Shown here: positions 1 through 10,842 of the stretch, one piece after another
Layout: each line of letters opens with the position of its first letter
Numbering within the stretch: position 1 is the first letter of the stretch
DNA from: Mesostigma viride
Lineage: Eukaryota; Streptophyta; Mesostigmatophyceae; Mesostigmatales; Mesostigmataceae
Length of the DNA stretch: 64,000 bases
Direction of reading: 5' to 3'
Assembly (NCBI GenBank): GCA_009746045.1
Contig: RPFO01001311.1
Coordinates: 86,955 to 150,954 of the forward strand
Program-made: the position numbers and the translations under genes
Notes under the pieces: model-generated
Told to the model about the DNA's origin: nothing
Database searches by the model: none
Seen by the model: the letters and a program-made list of their open reading frames with translations, nothing else

Positions 1-531
1 GAGCCCATGTCCTCACTGAGGGATAAACTCAGGATTCATACATGCCAGGCTGAGGTCAGCTGGGGAATCGAACCCCACCCCATCTCCTCCAGGTTTGGAT
101 CAGCTCCTGGAACTGAGCATCACAAACAACAAGACATGACAATAACAAGATTATGTTTTATTATAAAGGAGTATAACCCATAGTGAGGCCCCTGGCAACC
201 ACGTCCAACATGGTCACACAACCAGGGATTTTATTAGCATGCAACAGGTTGGTTACAGAGAATATATACAAATGTACAGCAACCTGTTAGAGCCAACACT
301 TGGGCTGCCCTTGCAGGGTCCATTCCATGAAGACCCAAGGCCCATTACAAAGTCCTTAAGACTCTTCTGCAGCTCCATGACAGAGCCAGGCGAAATTCTC
401 AGCCAGGGGAGTGACTCCACCCTGACCCCTGTCCAGCAGAGTGTGTCTGAACTCTGAAGGACCTGCTGTCAGCCACCACGTGGCTGCCCAGCCCACTGGG
501 ATGCCTCCCACCTAGAGCAAGGCTGTTTGGT

Positions 532-1929
532 CTACTCTGGCCCTCCCCCCTTGGAGGCCATGAGCCCACGAAGCAAAGGGTATTGCAGCTCAGCCTTCTC
601 CTCCAGCTTGGTGAGAGCATCTGCAGGGTTGTCCACGCCAGCCACATGTTCAATGTTAGCTAAGCAAGACATTTCCTTGAGCAACAAATAATCAAGGTCC
701 CTGCTCCTGGCCAGCTGCCTGTGCACAAACTGCACCATGCCCATGCTGTCAGTTCTTACCAGTGTGTGCATCTGCAACCGACAGGAAGCCACTTGACATA
801 GCTGGTAAAATAGCTCCCTCAAGTAAAGAGCAGTATGAAGCCCTTCACAGATTGCCCTGCACTCAGCAATGTCACTGCTGGGAGTTACCCTGTTTTGCAA
901 CCGACTGTACCAGCAGACCAGAGAGGACTGTTCCTGCACCAGGGATATTAATGCTGCTGCACGGCCCCTGACCTCTGTGACCTTCCTACTATCCATAGAA
1001 CTGTCCACATAGAGCATCATGTCAAAAGGCCTGTACAAATCCAAAGGACCCAGCATGAGAGGGGGAGACATGCGAACAGCCTCTACCACTCTCTCAGCAC
1101 CCACCTCAACCAGTTGGGAATCGGTCAACCGACTCAGTACCAACAGGTCAGGAGCACAAATGCTGGCCAGCCATGCCAACATACCTCGTATTGTTGCACA
1201 TCTGGCCTGGGTGATGGGCTCCTGCAAGGCATCTATGATCTGCTGAGGATAATCCTTACCACCCTCCAGCTGGATGGACCATGTACCCTGCTGATGGACC
1301 AAGGTCGCCTGCATTCCACAAAACACCATGGGCTCATTCTCAACCATGTACTGGATCTTACCCAGTTCAAACCGTTTCTGGATCCTGGCCAGAGTCAACT
1401 CTTGCCAAGTGGGATGGCCCAGGAGATGCAGATCATCACCATGCAGGGAGGCAAACGCTGGCAGCCCCTCATAGCTACCCTGAAACAGACAAGGATCAAC
1501 TGGAGAGACTGAGAGACCACAGACAGACCTGAGGTACTTCTCCAAGCTCTTCCTCCAGATGATGGGACTCGATCTAAGGCCTTCCACGCCTTTGAGAATC
1601 CTCAAATACCTCGTCTTCAGCTCTGCCCTCCACACTGCAGGCACCTTAACAAAGAAAGGGGGTATTGTGCGCCAAGTATCCTGTGCTTCCTGCTGATCAC
1701 CCTTAAGAAAAGCCCTCTTGAAATCTACCAACACAGAGCTATAGGGTATCCCCTTCTGCAGAAAAGACAAATAAATGCACAACAAAATCCTCCATGTATC
1801 ATGCAGCATCCCTGGTGTGTAAAGCTCCTCATCTGCTAACTGTCCAGTGCCATGGTACTCAGTCACAACTGGTCTAACATGTGGCACCTGCACGCCATCT
1901 ACCTCCTTGAGCTTGAGGACAAACATCAA
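532..1929 (-). CDS. Copia reverse transcriptase-RNase H domain of Pol
   Basis: A 465-residue open frame carries the DNA-synthesis part of a copia-type polyprotein. Visible marks are a VLVDFKRAFLKG block (RT motif with the first catalytic Asp), a LHGDDLHLLG block at the position of the usual YVDD box, an RNase H start (LYVDSS) followed by an ECRAICEGL segment, and near the C terminus NPADALTKL, a copia hallmark. The product would copy the element RNA in virus-like particles. HGDD instead of YVDD keeps the two Asp residues. The start lies inside the polyprotein and overlaps the upstream frame by four bases, so this is a Pol segment and not an independent gene. Confidence 0.85.
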   Translation of the reverse strand: MMFVLKLKEVDGVQVPHVRPVVTEYHGTGQLADEELYTPGMLHDTWRILLCIYLSFLQKGIPYSSVLVDFKRAFLKGDQQEAQDTWRTIPPFFVKVPAVWRAELKTRYLRILKGVEGLRSSPIIWRKSLEKYLRSVCGLSVSPVDPCLFQGSYEGLPAFASLHGDDLHLLGHPTWQELTLARIQKRFELGKIQYMVENEPMVFCGMQATLVHQQGTWSIQLEGGKDYPQQIIDALQEPITQARCATIRGMLAWLASICAPDLLVLSRLTDSQLVEVGAERVVEAVRMSPPLMLGPLDLYRPFDMMLYVDSSMDSRKVTEVRGRAAALISLVQEQSSLVCWYSRLQNRVTPSSDIAECRAICEGLHTALYLRELFYQLCQVASCRLQMHTLVRTDSMGMVQFVHRQLARSRDLDYLLLKEMSCLANIEHVAGVDNPADALTKLEEKAELQYPLLRGLMASKGGGPE

Positions 1930-2894
1930 CTGAGCAGCTGGTGATCCTCAGGGAGGACATCCACAGGCTCTGCACAGTTGGCAACTATCCACTCATGCCC
2001 AGAAGCAACAAAGCCAAGAGTCCATGCCTTAGCCATCTTGGGGCTTTGCATCATCTCCACTAGCTTGCGCCAAGGTACAGGACTCGTTCCTGGGATCTGG
2101 TACCTCTGCACACCCAACTCACGTGGGTCAAACGTAGTAGGGAGGATCAGCAGGTCCCCAGCAATGGGCTCCTTTGTATCAGGACCCTCTGCCTCTAGAC
2201 CCCTCACAGCCCTTACAGCCACACTAAGACCCTGGGAGTAGCGATATCTCTGCAAGGGAAGGCGGCCCTGCCCTTCTAATGCTAGCTCCTCAGAGGATAT
2301 CCTCACCCCTGGTAAGCACAAGAAGTTCTGACCTAGAATGGCAGGCCCCTGATACCCTTCAACCACACTGAACGTGGTGGGCACCCCCAGGATAGGCACA
2401 CTCACTTCTCCCAAGATCTTCATGGACACATTCCCAGAGAAATCAGACACAGCTAGGCAGCTAGGGGATGACCACTGCAAGCCTGCAGCATCCTCTACCC
2501 TTAGAATGGACACCTGTGAGTTGGTATCCACTTCTAGTGCTGGTGCCCCACATGACCCCCATCCCGTGAGCTTAGATACCTTGGGATCACGCTTGCTGTT
2601 CTGCAGAGCTCGAATGATGTCCGCCATAAGCAGCCCCCTGGACTGTGGTGCAGCCCTGGCCACCTCTGGCCTTGTGACAGACGTCTCAGCAGACTCCTGC
2701 TCACCCTCATCCATCCAGGACAGACCATAATCCAAGCATGGTGGGTTAGCATCTGCTGCCTGGCTCTCATCCTGCTCATCTCCCTCCAAGGGAGGATCAG
2801 GGCCGTCTTCAGGCCAGATTGCAGTTGGCCTTCTCTCCTTGACGTGAGCCCAGGATAGCCTGTACACGTGCTTGGGATTACTCTCCAAAGCCAC
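1926..2894 (-). CDS. Pol segment with retropepsin-like aspartic protease domain
   Basis: A 322-residue frame between the integrase and RT parts. Its middle has the layout of a retropepsin: an EVDTNSQVS segment in the place of the DTGS active-site loop, a FSVVEGY strand and ILGQNFL, comparable with the ILGxDxL motif of retroviral-type proteases. The N-terminal part is acidic and looks like a linker after the integrase C terminus. Position after rather than before the integrase is atypical for copia elements. The active-site Asp is present but the Gly is replaced by Asn, so activity is uncertain. Confidence 0.6.
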   Translation of the reverse strand: MALESNPKHVYRLSWAHVKERRPTAIWPEDGPDPPLEGDEQDESQAADANPPCLDYGLSWMDEGEQESAETSVTRPEVARAAPQSRGLLMADIIRALQNSKRDPKVSKLTGWGSCGAPALEVDTNSQVSILRVEDAAGLQWSSPSCLAVSDFSGNVSMKILGEVSVPILGVPTTFSVVEGYQGPAILGQNFLCLPGVRISSEELALEGQGRLPLQRYRYSQGLSVAVRAVRGLEAEGPDTKEPIAGDLLILPTTFDPRELGVQRYQIPGTSPVPWRKLVEMMQSPKMAKAWTLGFVASGHEWIVANCAEPVDVLPEDHQLLS

Positions 2895-4116
2895 CAGACA
2901 AGAATGGTTAGCTTCTCAACATGGGTTACCTGCCCATCTTGCCACTTGCCACGCTTGCCTGGTAATGACGGTTCCTTCCACATCCTGACCCTCAGTCCCA
3001 CCTGGGGCCTCAGCATTTTCCAACCCTTGTCCTTACGCCTCAATCTGGAAAACACCCTGTCTGCCTTCTTCAGGCAGGCTGCCACCACGTCCTGTGATAG
3101 CATACCAAACTGCAATGCCAGGGGAGAGACTGCCACACCATCATAGTAATAGGTTACCCTGTGGTTAAGCTGCTCCTCAATCCCCTTACACCAAGCTGCT
3201 TTCTCTAGAGCTGATGCCACAACAGGCACACTCTAGCTGCTAGCACCACTGTTTTTACTTCACGTATAGATCTCTCTACAGCTCCCTGCTGCCCATGGGA
3301 TTCCCTAGGGACCACTACCAACTTACAAGGAAGCTGGTCAGCCAGCTTGATCAAGCAGTCAAACTGCAAGTCAGCTTGCACCTTGGTGTACACCCCAAAG
3401 CCTGGCAACAAAGACTGGAGACCCATCAACAGCTGATGCTCCTGCATTCCAGGAAGAATGGTCAGCAACCTATATCTGCTAAACCTATCCACCCCCACCA
3501 ACAGATACATGCCCCTGATGTGTTGGATGTCCACCTGGATATCCCCCCGCTCTCTAGCAGGTTCTCTGGCATGGGACTGTGGGAGGCGAACAGCATTCTC
3601 CTGACAGACACAATTCTGAGCAGCTGCACTGCAGGCCTCTAGCAAAGGCTCCTTGCCAATCTTCCAAGCAAACATCTCTGCCTGCTTAGAGTGGCCAAAG
3701 ATATGGTGTAGAGTGTTTCCAGCCTGAGCATAGCTCAACCCCCTGTCAGCCTGGCTGCACAGAGAGGAACGTGACAAAGACTGTGTGCTTGGGATAGCAC
3801 GACCCACCTGCTGTTCTCTTGCTCCAGGGACCTCCTCCAAGGTAGCTCGGCTCCCAGAGCCAGCCCCGGTTCCCACAGAAGCTGCAGGTCCTTCCAGTCT
3901 GGCGGCTTGACTCCCAGAGTCAACCCCAACAACTGGAGACCCTGCACCTGCCACAGGCACAGGGAATTCCACTGCTGCAGCAGCGTTATTGCAATCATTG
4001 AGTGGAAGCACCTCATCATTCCCAACCCCTTGCTGCTGCACAAGAGGGACACCCCCATTACTATGTACAACTGTTCGTCCCACTAGGGGTGATTGACTAT
4101 TTACAGGGGACAACAT
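2885..4116 (-). CDS. Copia integrase, split by a frameshift
   Basis: Two overlapping frames (3205-4116 and 2534-3229) together encode an integrase. The first has a His/Cys-rich segment (LHHIFGH ... CSAAAQNCVCQEN) like the HHCC zinc domain, then the DDE core: Asp in QVDIQHIRGMYLLVGVDRFS, Asp in VQADLQFD, and Glu in the SHGQQGAVERSIREVK block. The second continues with the C-terminal region, informative down to about 2,890. The change of frame near 3,210-3,230 breaks the product. The roughly 150 residues before the zinc domain are low in complexity and may be linker. Confidence 0.75.
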
Positions 4117-4122
4117 CTCAAG

Positions 4123-5194
4123 TCATGGCTTACCCACCTGGCCAGAGCCTGCTCCAGCAGACTTGGCCTGGTCTGGGCAGTCACGTCGCCAATGACCCGT
4201 CCTGCCACATCCAAAGCATTTGTCATCCTTCCCAGCAGCAGCCTTCTTCAGGCCACCCTGGTTCTGGCTGCTCTGACTGGCCTGGGTGCCCTGGCCCTGG
4301 CTCTTGCCTTGCCCTTGGCCACCCTTGTTCTGCTGACCACCCTGGTGACCACCAGCCTGCTGCTGACCCTTGCCTTTGGATCCCTGCTGCTGGCCCTTGC
4401 CACCCTGGTTACCATTCTGCCTGCGCCTGTTAGCCCTCTGACGCCTACTAGGTCTGGTTTCTCCCTGAGCACCCTGCCCAGGGGCGTCACCATGGACCTG
4501 ATGAGCGGAGGCTGAAGGGGCACCAGTCACCTGGATTGCCTTGCAAGCAGCATTGTCAGATGGACGGATATTGAAAATAACCTTTTGCAAGGCTGGCCAC
4601 GTCCCATCTGTCTGATCAGCAAACATCCTAGCTGCATTTCTCCCATCCACACTCAGCCCCATGCGATCCAGGAAGTAATCTGCCACTGCTCTGTCAGTCA
4701 GATTGAAGCCATGCTTGGCCCCCTTCTCCCTGATGCGTGTGAGCCGCTGCAGCTCCTCAGCTATTGTGCCCTTGATCTCAAAGGTATCATAGCTGAGCTT
4801 ATAGTGATTAGTGAGGTTGAGTACCTTATCAGAAACTCCTGACGTAGGCCCTCTAGGAACTGAGACCAAGTCAGCTTGTCCTTGACAGCTTGCCTAGCCT
4901 TGTCCCTCACACGCTCACTGAATCCCTATTAGTCGTGGATGTGTGGAATACCTGCACAAGGTTGACAGTGGGATCTACAGAGCATGAAACTAGCTCCATA
5001 TCCTCCAACCACTTGTCTAGCTCTTCCTGTCCCACAGGAGGCTTGAGAGGCTTCTGGCCATTCATCACAGCCACAGCACTCATATGAGGTCTAGTCCCAG
5101 GCAAAGCACGAGGGTCACTGCCAATGACAGCAGCTCCTACAGGTGCTAATGGCGCAGGAACATAGCTGCAGGAACACCAGACGCAGGCACACAT
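4123..5194 (-). CDS. Copia Gag with CCHC zinc knuckle, frameshifted
   Basis: The C-terminal frame (4123-4869) ends with a Gln/Gly-rich basic stretch and a zinc knuckle, CFGCGRTGHWRRDC, which fits CX2CX4HX4C and binds nucleic acid in Gag proteins. The N-terminal part is in another frame (4907-5194) and contains GQEELDKWLEDMELV, a plausible Gag helical segment. A frameshift between about 4,870 and 4,910 separates the two. The stop precedes the integrase frame by a few bases, so Gag and Pol would be separate or linked by recoding. Confidence 0.7.
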
Positions 5195-5525
5195 GGTCTC
5201 TTACCAGGTGCTTGCGTTCAGCATCATTCTGGCCCTCCCCCGTCAGCACCACGCCGTCGGTTGGCCACCCTGCACGCTCCTCCCCTTGTGCCACCTCTTT
5301 CCTCTTCCGGTTGGATGCCCTCCTGCCATTGACGCCCTCTGCCGTTGGGATCGCCTGTCCCTCTGGCACGACGTTGGCGGGGCCTCCCGTGTCTGCCCTT
5401 GCCTCACCCCGCCATCCCCCGCTCCCGCCCCGCTCCCGCTGCCGCCCCGCGCGTGTTACGAAGCATTATAAATACCACAGAAACACACGCAGATATGGTG
5501 CTGGAACCCACTCAGGCTCACGCAC

Positions 5526-6669
5526 TTACTCCAGACGAGGCCGCCTCCTGGCTTGCACTCGCCTGCCCCTCCTCACGGTCTGACGCTGCTCAACACCCTC
5601 AGCAACCGGTATGGCTGCTGCTGCCTCTGCGACAATCTGGAGGTCTGGGTTAAACTCTCCCAGCACGCAGGTCACAGGTCGCCCGTCTGCCTTGCGTTCG
5701 ACTGGATGTTGTGTCTCACCTGGGTTGCGATGCCAAGCAAGATCGCGTACCCACCGCTTACCGCCGCCGACAAGCTCGTTCTGCTCGCCTCGGCCGTAAC
5801 GATCGTACTCGTGAGTCACCTCACGAGGGATATGCAGATCAGCTCTCTGCCTTGCCTCGTAGGTCTCGGTAGTGCCGTCGCCCTCGTTTATCTGCTGGGC
5901 TGAGCGCTTGACGGAGCCCTCTGGCTTGTCAGTCCACTCAAAATGGACGTCTTCAGGCGTCTTCTCGACCCCCGTGACAATCTCCACCTCCGGACCCCAC
6001 GCAGTGGTGGTTTCCGGCCTCGGTGTATCAAGCCTGGAGTACACTCCGAAAGGCTGCGTGGTAATATAGAACCTGTCTGCGTACCCTCTCGACTCTTGCA
6101 AAAGGACAGCAACAAGATTCTCAATGGTTTGGGCAAATACCTCCGCCGTGCTCCAAGGATTCACCGCTCCCGAGCACGCGCGTTCCGGATGATGTCGGCG
6201 TCTGGTACCCCCTCTCCTAGCACTGCTGTCGCCACCCAGTGGTTAAACAGTCGGGTGCTGCCGAGCGCTGTTGCCACAATCTGGCTAAGCGCCTCCCTGG
6301 CTAGGTCGAGACCGGCTAGCGTGATATGGGCGCCCTGATAAGCGACCTCCACACGATTAGCAGTTTCAGCTAGCGCGTCCGAATGCGCACCAACTCTTCC
6401 ACCGCCACTCGCCCCGTCTCACCTGGAGAAATCACGACGCGAGCCCGTTGTATAATCGGGTCCGCCGCCGCTGGCCTGCTGCCTCCCCCACTCACCGCCA
6501 CCCACCCCTCTTCTGCCAAGTGCCTCGCTACGTAGGCCGCTTGCACGAATGTTGGAGCGTTTGCTTGGTTACGGTAGGGGAAAAACGCTTGCGCGTCTCT
6601 CTGCTCGTTCGCCTCACCAGCACCGTGGCTGCTTGACGATGAACCAGACATGAAAGCGCTTGGAAGCAA
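5526..6669 (-). other. GC-rich ORF chain of unknown function upstream of copia Gag
   Basis: Three successive minus-strand frames (6370-6669, 6161-6352, 5526-6164) follow one another with short overlaps and look like one coding region cut by frameshifts, about 370 residues in all. I recognise no domain. The last frame ends at 5526, and a consensus splice donor (GTAAGT) starts at 5529 on this strand, so an intron is possible. It could be an extended Gag/leader of the copia element or the 5' exons of a host gene into which the element inserted. Base composition is richer in GC than the Pol region. Confidence 0.35.
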
Positions 6670-7810
6670 TAGTACGATTTGCGCAGCAACTCGTCAGCAG
6701 AGCTTGTGAGCTCCTGGTCCTTGCCGGCTGGAATGACCCTAGGCTGCTGGCTAGCAACCTTTATCCTCACACCAGGCCTACGACCCTCGATAGGCTCGCC
6801 ACTCGTCGTGACGACCAAGGTTCGTGTGTGAAGACGCTCGTTGCCTCGTTGAGCCTCGAGCTATATGCAACCTCGTTCCATCCTTGTTCCTCGGTCATGA
6901 GCAACGCTGGGCAACGCTACATTGCCAGAGCCTCGTATCGCTGCCTGCATCCTCGTTGCAGGCAGCATACAGGAATCTCTGGCTATCCTGTGTCTAGGAC
7001 AGCACAGGACCTGCCACAGTCCTGCAAGGACTTACATCCTTGCAGACCTGCTGGCTGGTTACTTGCTTCTACTAGCCACAGTACCGTTGAGCCCTCAGTA
7101 CACTGTGTCCCAGTCACGTGAGTGTACAGGCTAAGCCTGTGCAGGCACGGCCTGCCACGTGTCCTGTCCACTATGCCCTGAGCGTGCCCCGCCCTCGCCC
7201 ACCGGTCGGCAGTACTTCGGGACTTGATAACTTTCTAGTCCCTTGTCTGTTCTAGGCGGTTGACACGGCGTTGGAAAGGTCTCCTCAACCTGCATCCATC
7301 TAGCACATTGGTGCCCCAATATGCTAACTGGAGGTAATCATTTTCTTTTCTTTTAGTTAACCGGGCGAGGAACTACGCCTGGCCGGTTAACAACTGGAAG
7401 TCTCACCACTGGCCAAGTGGCCGGTGCAACCAGTGCTTTTGGGATTTTGCTCCGCAGCACCCATAGCTGCGGCTGCCGCCGCAACGACAACGAGCAAAGA
7501 AAGAGGCCGACAAAACCAGCCAGAGCGGCTTTTAGTCGCAAAACCTCCCTTATCCCTAGCTAACTGACGTCATTAAACCCTTATGTTCAGTGATGCTAGT
7601 AATTAGACGCTAACCGTACAGACCGGGGGTAGAATATCCCGAATCTGCACGGCTAGTATTAAATAATGCGTAGGTTGTTCTTTTCAGGGGCACTGCACCT
7701 CACGCCCCGTTCCGCCCGGGTATAATCAACCCAAGCGCGGAACGCACATTTTATTTAATTCATTTTTCAACCATGCACTATACTGCATCTACTAATCACA
7801 AAAGCTCTAG
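6670..7810. other. Non-coding stretch, no gene seen
   Basis: No ORF with coding character and no RNA gene was found here. Parts could be a degenerate LTR or leader, but no matching terminal repeat was found at the other end of the copia element. Confidence 0.4.
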
Positions 7811-8054
7811 CCAAACAGCTACGAGAAAACACTACGACATATAAGCCGCTCATCCAGCGGCCTCTTGTTCCCGCATTCACGTATAGAAGAAACTCCGTTC
7901 AAAGAACCCCGAATACAAACACGCTCAATATAAATACATATAAATATATGTAGAACGTATGGGTATATATTCTCAGAGAATGATAAATCACAGAGGCGAG
8001 ATTGGCATGCTACATATGGAAAAGAAGAAGAACCCGGAAGAAATTCATAGTATT

Positions 8055-9756
8055 TTAAAGAAAACCAACCTTGGCAGATGGCGGCAGTGGGTTTATTGTC
8101 GCCATGCTCCCGGATGGGCCTTGCTCGTAGAAGTGTGCAAAGGCACGCGTCAGCCCTTGCAACACATCTTGAAATGTCAGCATGAGCACCGGTGCGAGAT
8201 CTGACACACGGTTCTTCATCCCGTTGTGCCACCGGATAAACCAACCAAATCTCTGATCAGCGTCATTATGGGTGTGCCCCGGGGGCAGGCGGCACACCCT
8301 GATGAGAGAAAAGAGACGGCGGTTAATGAGAACCGCTAGAAAGCCCAATAGCTCGCTATTCATGTTGTCCCCACCCCCGTCCACTTGAAGGACGAGTGTC
8401 GTGGCAAGGCCAAACTCGCGGATCTCAGGATTGTGGGACCTTTCCCATGGTCGCTCAACCACCACTTCCAACAATTGGTGTGTGAGCAGCGTCGCAGTGA
8501 CACGCCCTGAATTACCAGAAACCTCAGAATTGGCTACCCAAGGCATTATCACCCAGAAGTACGTCCTCACTCCGTGCAAAATCGAGCAAACCAGCTGGTA
8601 GGGTACGTATATGTAGCTTGCGGCTGCTAAGCCACTCTTTCGAGGCGCTGCCCCTGGTTGGAACCGCCGTCTTCATTTTCGCCAGACCATCAATGACTAT
8701 GGAAACAAAATAGTGCTTGGCGCCCTCAAACCTTCGTTGCAGGTAAGCCATCCGTTCCCCATTAAAGAAGTCGGTGTGATCAGCTAACTTCTCTTTGAAA
8801 GCCTCCCACCGGGCCCGGTCAGTGGTCCGATAAGACAAGATGGCATCCTTTAACTTCTGGCAGCGGGAGCACTCACCCATAATTTTCGTGCGATATTTCT
8901 CAATCCGGACTCGCATGCTTACTCTCACTGCTTCAAAAATTTTCCTGAAAAGCGAAATGCCAACTACAGGTGTTCCGTAGTCCTGCTGCTCTGCAGTGTA
9001 GTCCGAGTATAAAGTCTTCTTGCACGGTTGCTCAATGATGCTGGCGCCATCCCGGGGATCCTTCTCAACTGCTGGGCAGAACCAACGCCGAATCCACAGC
9101 TCACAAAGCGCCTTGGCCTCCCCAATCTTGGCAGACAATGACCGGGATACCCCAATGCGCCGTCCAGCAGTGCTACCCAAGCCGGACTCCAAATCACGAT
9201 CGCCAGGCAAAGGTCGAGGGCGGGTTGTCTCCTTGACAGCCGTGTGCCACATATTGGGGTTGATATACAAAGCACGGCGGAAAGCGGCTTCACACATGCG
9301 ATGCCGAAACGGGGTTGCCGACTCTGGCTGATGCCTGTCAGCTGGGTAAGTAACGTAGCCATCCACTGCGAAAAGGAAGCCCTCGTCTCGACTGCGTTTG
9401 TGACGCAAGCTCCCCGGAATTTCATCTTCTTTCTGACCCGCTTGGTAAAGCTGGTTCGATATCAAATGTTTCCGATCCGCCTGCTTCGGCTTGGACCAAA
9501 AGTCTGACCTCATCGCTCTTATCTCCTCGAAATGCACGCTTCGCAAACAATGGCGGCCACACCCACAGTCCCAGTCCCTGCTAAGTGCCGCAGCACAGGA
9601 CGCATCCGTGGTGCATTTCGCTAAGACGGCGGCAGCGCTAAGACGGAGCCCTCGTCTCGCCATGACGAGCAACACGACCACCAGGACAAGCAGCGAGAAT
9701 AGCATTCCAATAACCTGCGCCCCCGCATCGGGCTCCATAATGCCCAGGCCCTTCAT
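8055..9756 (-). pseudogene. Transposase-like gene with DUF7869-type core, frameshifted
   Basis: The upstream frame (8524-9756, 410 aa) starts with a hydrophobic segment at about residues 15-35 and contains a YFVSIVIDGLAKMKT block. The downstream frame (8055-8579) continues with QVDGGGDNMNSELLGFL and PPGHTHNDADQRFG. The D..GDN.N and GHTH.D.D..F signatures match, from memory, the DUF7869 family found in eukaryotic repeat-associated genes. The frame changes at about 8,595, where two extra bases (or one lost) separate KLHIRT from the next conserved strand. It is probably a decayed mobile-element gene; a real intron is less likely because no GT-AG pair fits. Function unknown. Confidence 0.55.
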
Positions 9757-9780
9757 GGCTTTAGGAACTGCGTAATATTA

Positions 9781-10332
9781 TACGGCCGCCCCCTCCCCCT
9801 CGATCCCCCTCCCCCTCCCCCTCCCCCTCCCCCTCCCCCTCCCCCTCCCCTCCCTCCCCTCCCCCTCCCCCTCCCTCCCCCTCCCCCTCCCCTCCCCTCC
9901 CCCTCCTCCCCTCTCCCTCCCCCTCCCCTCCCCCTCCCCCTCCCTCCCTCCCCCTCCCCTCCCCCTCCCCCTCCCCTCCCTCCCCCTCCCCTCCCCCTCC
10001 CCTCCCTCCCCTCCCCTCCCCCTCCCCTCCCCCTCCCCTCCCCTCCCCCTCCCCCTCCCCCTCCCCTCCCCTCCCCCTCCCCCTCCCCCTCCCTCCCCTC
10101 CCCTCCCCCTCCCCCTCCCCCTCCCCTCCCCTCTCCCTCCCCTCCCCTCCCCTCCCCCTCCCCCTCCCCTCCCCTCCCTCCCCCTCCCCCTCCCCTCCCC
10201 TCCCCTCCCTCCCCCTCCCCCTCCCCCTCCCCCTCCCCTCCCTCCCCCTCCCCTCCCCCTCCCCCTCCCCCTCCCCCTCCCCTCCCCCTCCCCCTCCCCC
10301 TCCCCCTCCCCCTCCCCCTCCCCCTCCCCCTC
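9781..10332. repeat. Polypyrimidine tract of CCCCTC/CCCTCC units
   Basis: About 550 bases of almost pure C and T on the plus strand, built from CCCCTC and CCCTCC hexamers. It reads as Gly/Glu/Arg-only ORFs on the minus strand, which are composition artefacts. The G-rich strand has many G-runs of three or more. It ends in four copies of a CTTCCATCG unit. Confidence 0.9.
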
Positions 10333-10420
10333 CCGCTTCCATCGCTTCCATCGCTTCCATCGCTGGTGCTTCCATCGCTGGTTCATTATCCCCTACATGT
10401 AAAGACCATCGGGCATTCTG

Positions 10421-10735
10421 GAGTACAATTTGGTGGTGTGCCGGTGTGCCGGTGCATGTGCCGGTGTGCCGGTGTGCCGGTGTGCCGGCCAGTGATTGGC
10501 CCGTTGCAGATTTGCTGACATGAGCCTAGTAAAAATTGGCCGCAAATTCGTCCGGTCGCACGTGGGCACAAGATTTGCGGCCAATTTTTACTAGGCTGCA
10601 TATCAGAAAATCAGCAACGGGCCAATCACTGGCCGGCACACCGGCACACCGGCACACCGGCACACCGGCACACCGGCACACCGGCACACCGGCACACCGG
10701 CACACCGGCACACCACCCATTTGTACTCCGTGCCA
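10421..10735. repeat. Foldback repeat with 10-bp GTGTGCCGGT satellite in both arms
   Basis: The left arm runs through GGAGTACAA, GTGTGCCGGT units, GGCCAGTGATTGGCCCGTTG and an AAAAATTGGCCGCAAAT segment. The right arm is its reverse complement in the reverse order and ends at TTGTACTCC. The two arms differ in the number of 10-bp satellite units. The same satellite occurs at 13.7-14.1 kb. Confidence 0.85.
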
Positions 10736-10842
10736 TGGTGCCACGACCGACTCAATAATTCGTGCACTTGGATGCATTTCGTGGAAATTTTCAGCCATTC
10801 TGGCCAGGTATTGGCGTAGTTCGGAAATCCGGATAGCTGAGA

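Larger units (their letters stand above)
1..5200 (-). mobile_element. Ty1/copia-type LTR retrotransposon, degenerate
   Basis: Reading the minus strand from about 5.2 kb downwards gives Gag with a CCHC knuckle, integrase, an aspartic-protease-like domain, then reverse transcriptase and RNase H ending in an ADALTK motif typical of copia elements. The reading frame changes between and within domains, so the copy is probably dead or misassembled. Both LTRs could not be delimited; the element may run off the left edge of the window. The protease-like domain lies after the integrase, which is not the usual Gag-PR-IN-RT order. Confidence 0.85.

Noticed and set aside
5166-5204. 39-bp intron between GTAAGA and CTGCAG on the minus strand
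   Set aside because: Too short for normal splicing, and it does not join the frames on either side.
9761-10386. Two long Gly/Glu/Arg ORFs on the minus strand
   Set aside because: They only translate the CCCCTC hexamer tract; no independent coding signal.
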